Positions 63,239 through 64,000 of a stretch of 64,000 bases of DNA are shown here, in pieces; the stretch's first letter is position 1; each line of letters starts with the position of its first letter. The notes under the pieces were generated by a model. That model saw only the letters and a list, made by a program, of their open reading frames with translations, had not been told where the DNA came from and made no database searches. The translations under genes and the position numbers were made by a program. Source of the DNA: Alphaproteobacteria bacterium (GTDB lineage: Bacteria; Pseudomonadota; Alphaproteobacteria; Rhizobiales; Aestuariivirgaceae); the NCBI GenBank assembly GCA_028868695.1, contig JAGWTZ010000006.1, forward strand, positions 1 through 64,000. The letters run 5' to 3'.

Positions 63239-64000
63239 TTGGCGTCAGGCGTCATTTCAGCGGAAAATGTGGGGCTCATCTTCCAAACGGGGGATGGCGC
63301 TGTTGAAGCCCTGTCGAAGATCAGCCTTTCGGTTGCGGAAGGCGAGTTTGTTTCCCTGATCGGTCCCTCTGGCTGCGGCAAGACCACCCTGCTTCGCTCC
63401 ATCGCCAATCTTGAACACCCCACTTCGGGCAAACTGATGGTGAATGGCCTTTCTGCCGAGCAGGCCCGCCTTGCCCGCGCCTATGGCTATGTGTTTCAGG
63501 CCCCCGCCCTGCTGCCATGGCGCACGGTGGAAGCCAATGTGAGGCTGCCTCTCGAAATCATGGGGCTCGATGATATTGCGGGCCGCGTGGCGCGCAATCT
63601 GGCGCTGGTCAATCTCAAGGGCTTTGAAAAGAAGTTCCCCTGGCAGCTTTCCGGCGGCATGCAGCAGCGCGTTTCCATTGCCCGCGCCTTGGCCTTTGAT
63701 CCCAAGCTCTTGCTGATGGATGAGCCATTCGGCGCGCTGGATGAAATCGTCCGCGACAAGCTCAACCAACAGCTTCTGGAGCTTTGGGCACGCACCAACA
63801 AAACCATCGTGTTCGTGACACACTCGATCCCCGAGGCTGTGTTCCTTTCCACCAAGATCGTGGTGATGAGCCCGCGCCCCGGCCGCATCATTGACGTGAT
63901 TGATGTCGGCTTGCCGAAGAACCGCAATCTCGACATCCGCGAGTCGCCCGAGTTCCTGAAAATCGCCCACCGCGTCCGCGAAGGCCTGAAGGCGGGGCAC
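63239..64000 (+). CDS. ABC importer ATPase (SsuB/TauB/ThiZ group), 5' part
   Basis: A 254-residue frame that runs off the right edge, so the C-terminus is missing or nearly complete. Walker A is GPSGCGKT (residues 42-49), the Q-loop is YVFQAPALLPWRTVEANVRLP, the signature is LSGGMQQRVSIA, Walker B is LLLMDEPFGALDE and the switch His is VFVTHSIPEAVFLS. This is the nitrate/sulfonate/taurine-type group, which also includes pyrimidine-precursor importers. The TTG start at 63239 is supported by GGGAG 6 nt upstream. The RutR operator in front of it suggests that it imports a pyrimidine-related compound. Confidence 0.88.
   Translation, partial: MASGVISAENVGLIFQTGDGAVEALSKISLSVAEGEFVSLIGPSGCGKTTLLRSIANLEHPTSGKLMVNGLSAEQARLARAYGYVFQAPALLPWRTVEANVRLPLEIMGLDDIAGRVARNLALVNLKGFEKKFPWQLSGGMQQRVSIARALAFDPKLLLMDEPFGALDEIVRDKLNQQLLELWARTNKTIVFVTHSIPEAVFLSTKIVVMSPRPGRIIDVIDVGLPKNRNLDIRESPEFLKIAHRVREGLKAGH

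Overview
The window is chromosomal DNA of a GC-rich alphaproteobacterium, most likely a Hyphomicrobiales (Rhizobiales) member. The signs are: the compact ubiA-pmbA-cysQ-DUF4170 gene string, a short HisG with its HisZ partner, an alphaproteobacterial-type HisRS with a tRNA-His lacking an encoded G-1, a soluble DivJ/PleC/PdhS-type histidine kinase, a Usg-like protein, and a RutR-type regulator with a matching operator. Protein-coding density is high, and many neighbouring genes overlap by 4 nt (ATGA or GTGA).

Layout, left to right. 1-7.8 kb: end of ubiA, pmbA/tldE, a CysQ-like phosphatase, DUF4170, then on the other strand a HAD phosphatase-ribF pair, a degenerate EAL-domain membrane protein, a beta-alanine:pyruvate-type aminotransferase and a LysE exporter. 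8-13 kb: glnE, then groES-groEL behind a CIRCE element and ending at a strong terminator. 13-16.4 kb: an AT-rich three-gene cassette (C5 cytosine methyltransferase, Z1-domain helicase-like protein, small unknown protein) that looks like an acquired modification or defence system. 16.6-18.7 kb: an ABC-F ATPase, dispersed palindromic repeats and usg. 18.9-22.6 kb: TetR-controlled ABC-2 exporter with its own adaptor. 22.6-25.3 kb: TetR, three VOC proteins and an SRPBCC protein. 25.5-33.2 kb: divergent RND pump (adaptor and permease) followed by a MacAB-like ABC exporter.

33-41.5 kb: lytic transglycosylase, a SulP permease lacking STAS, a structured intergenic segment that may be an ncRNA, hisS-hisZ-hisG, then an FAH-family hydrolase coupled to an FMN-dependent alpha-hydroxyacid dehydrogenase. 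41.6-54.2 kb: the most unusual region, a three-gene surface locus made of a small DUF11 protein, a ~2,700-residue secreted protein of about 18 DUF11-like repeats, and an overlapping 1,164-residue predicted outer-membrane beta-barrel protein. 54.9-64 kb: tRNA-His, a PAS histidine kinase, moaE, a small membrane protein, gnd, puuE, an AT-rich membrane protein, an SDR, a RutR-like regulator with its operator, and the start of a divergent ABC importer ATPase that runs off the window.

The two best candidates for an undescribed system are the giant DUF11/beta-barrel surface locus and the minimal methyltransferase-Z1 cassette. All functional statements rest on reading motifs, gene order and composition; no database search was possible.
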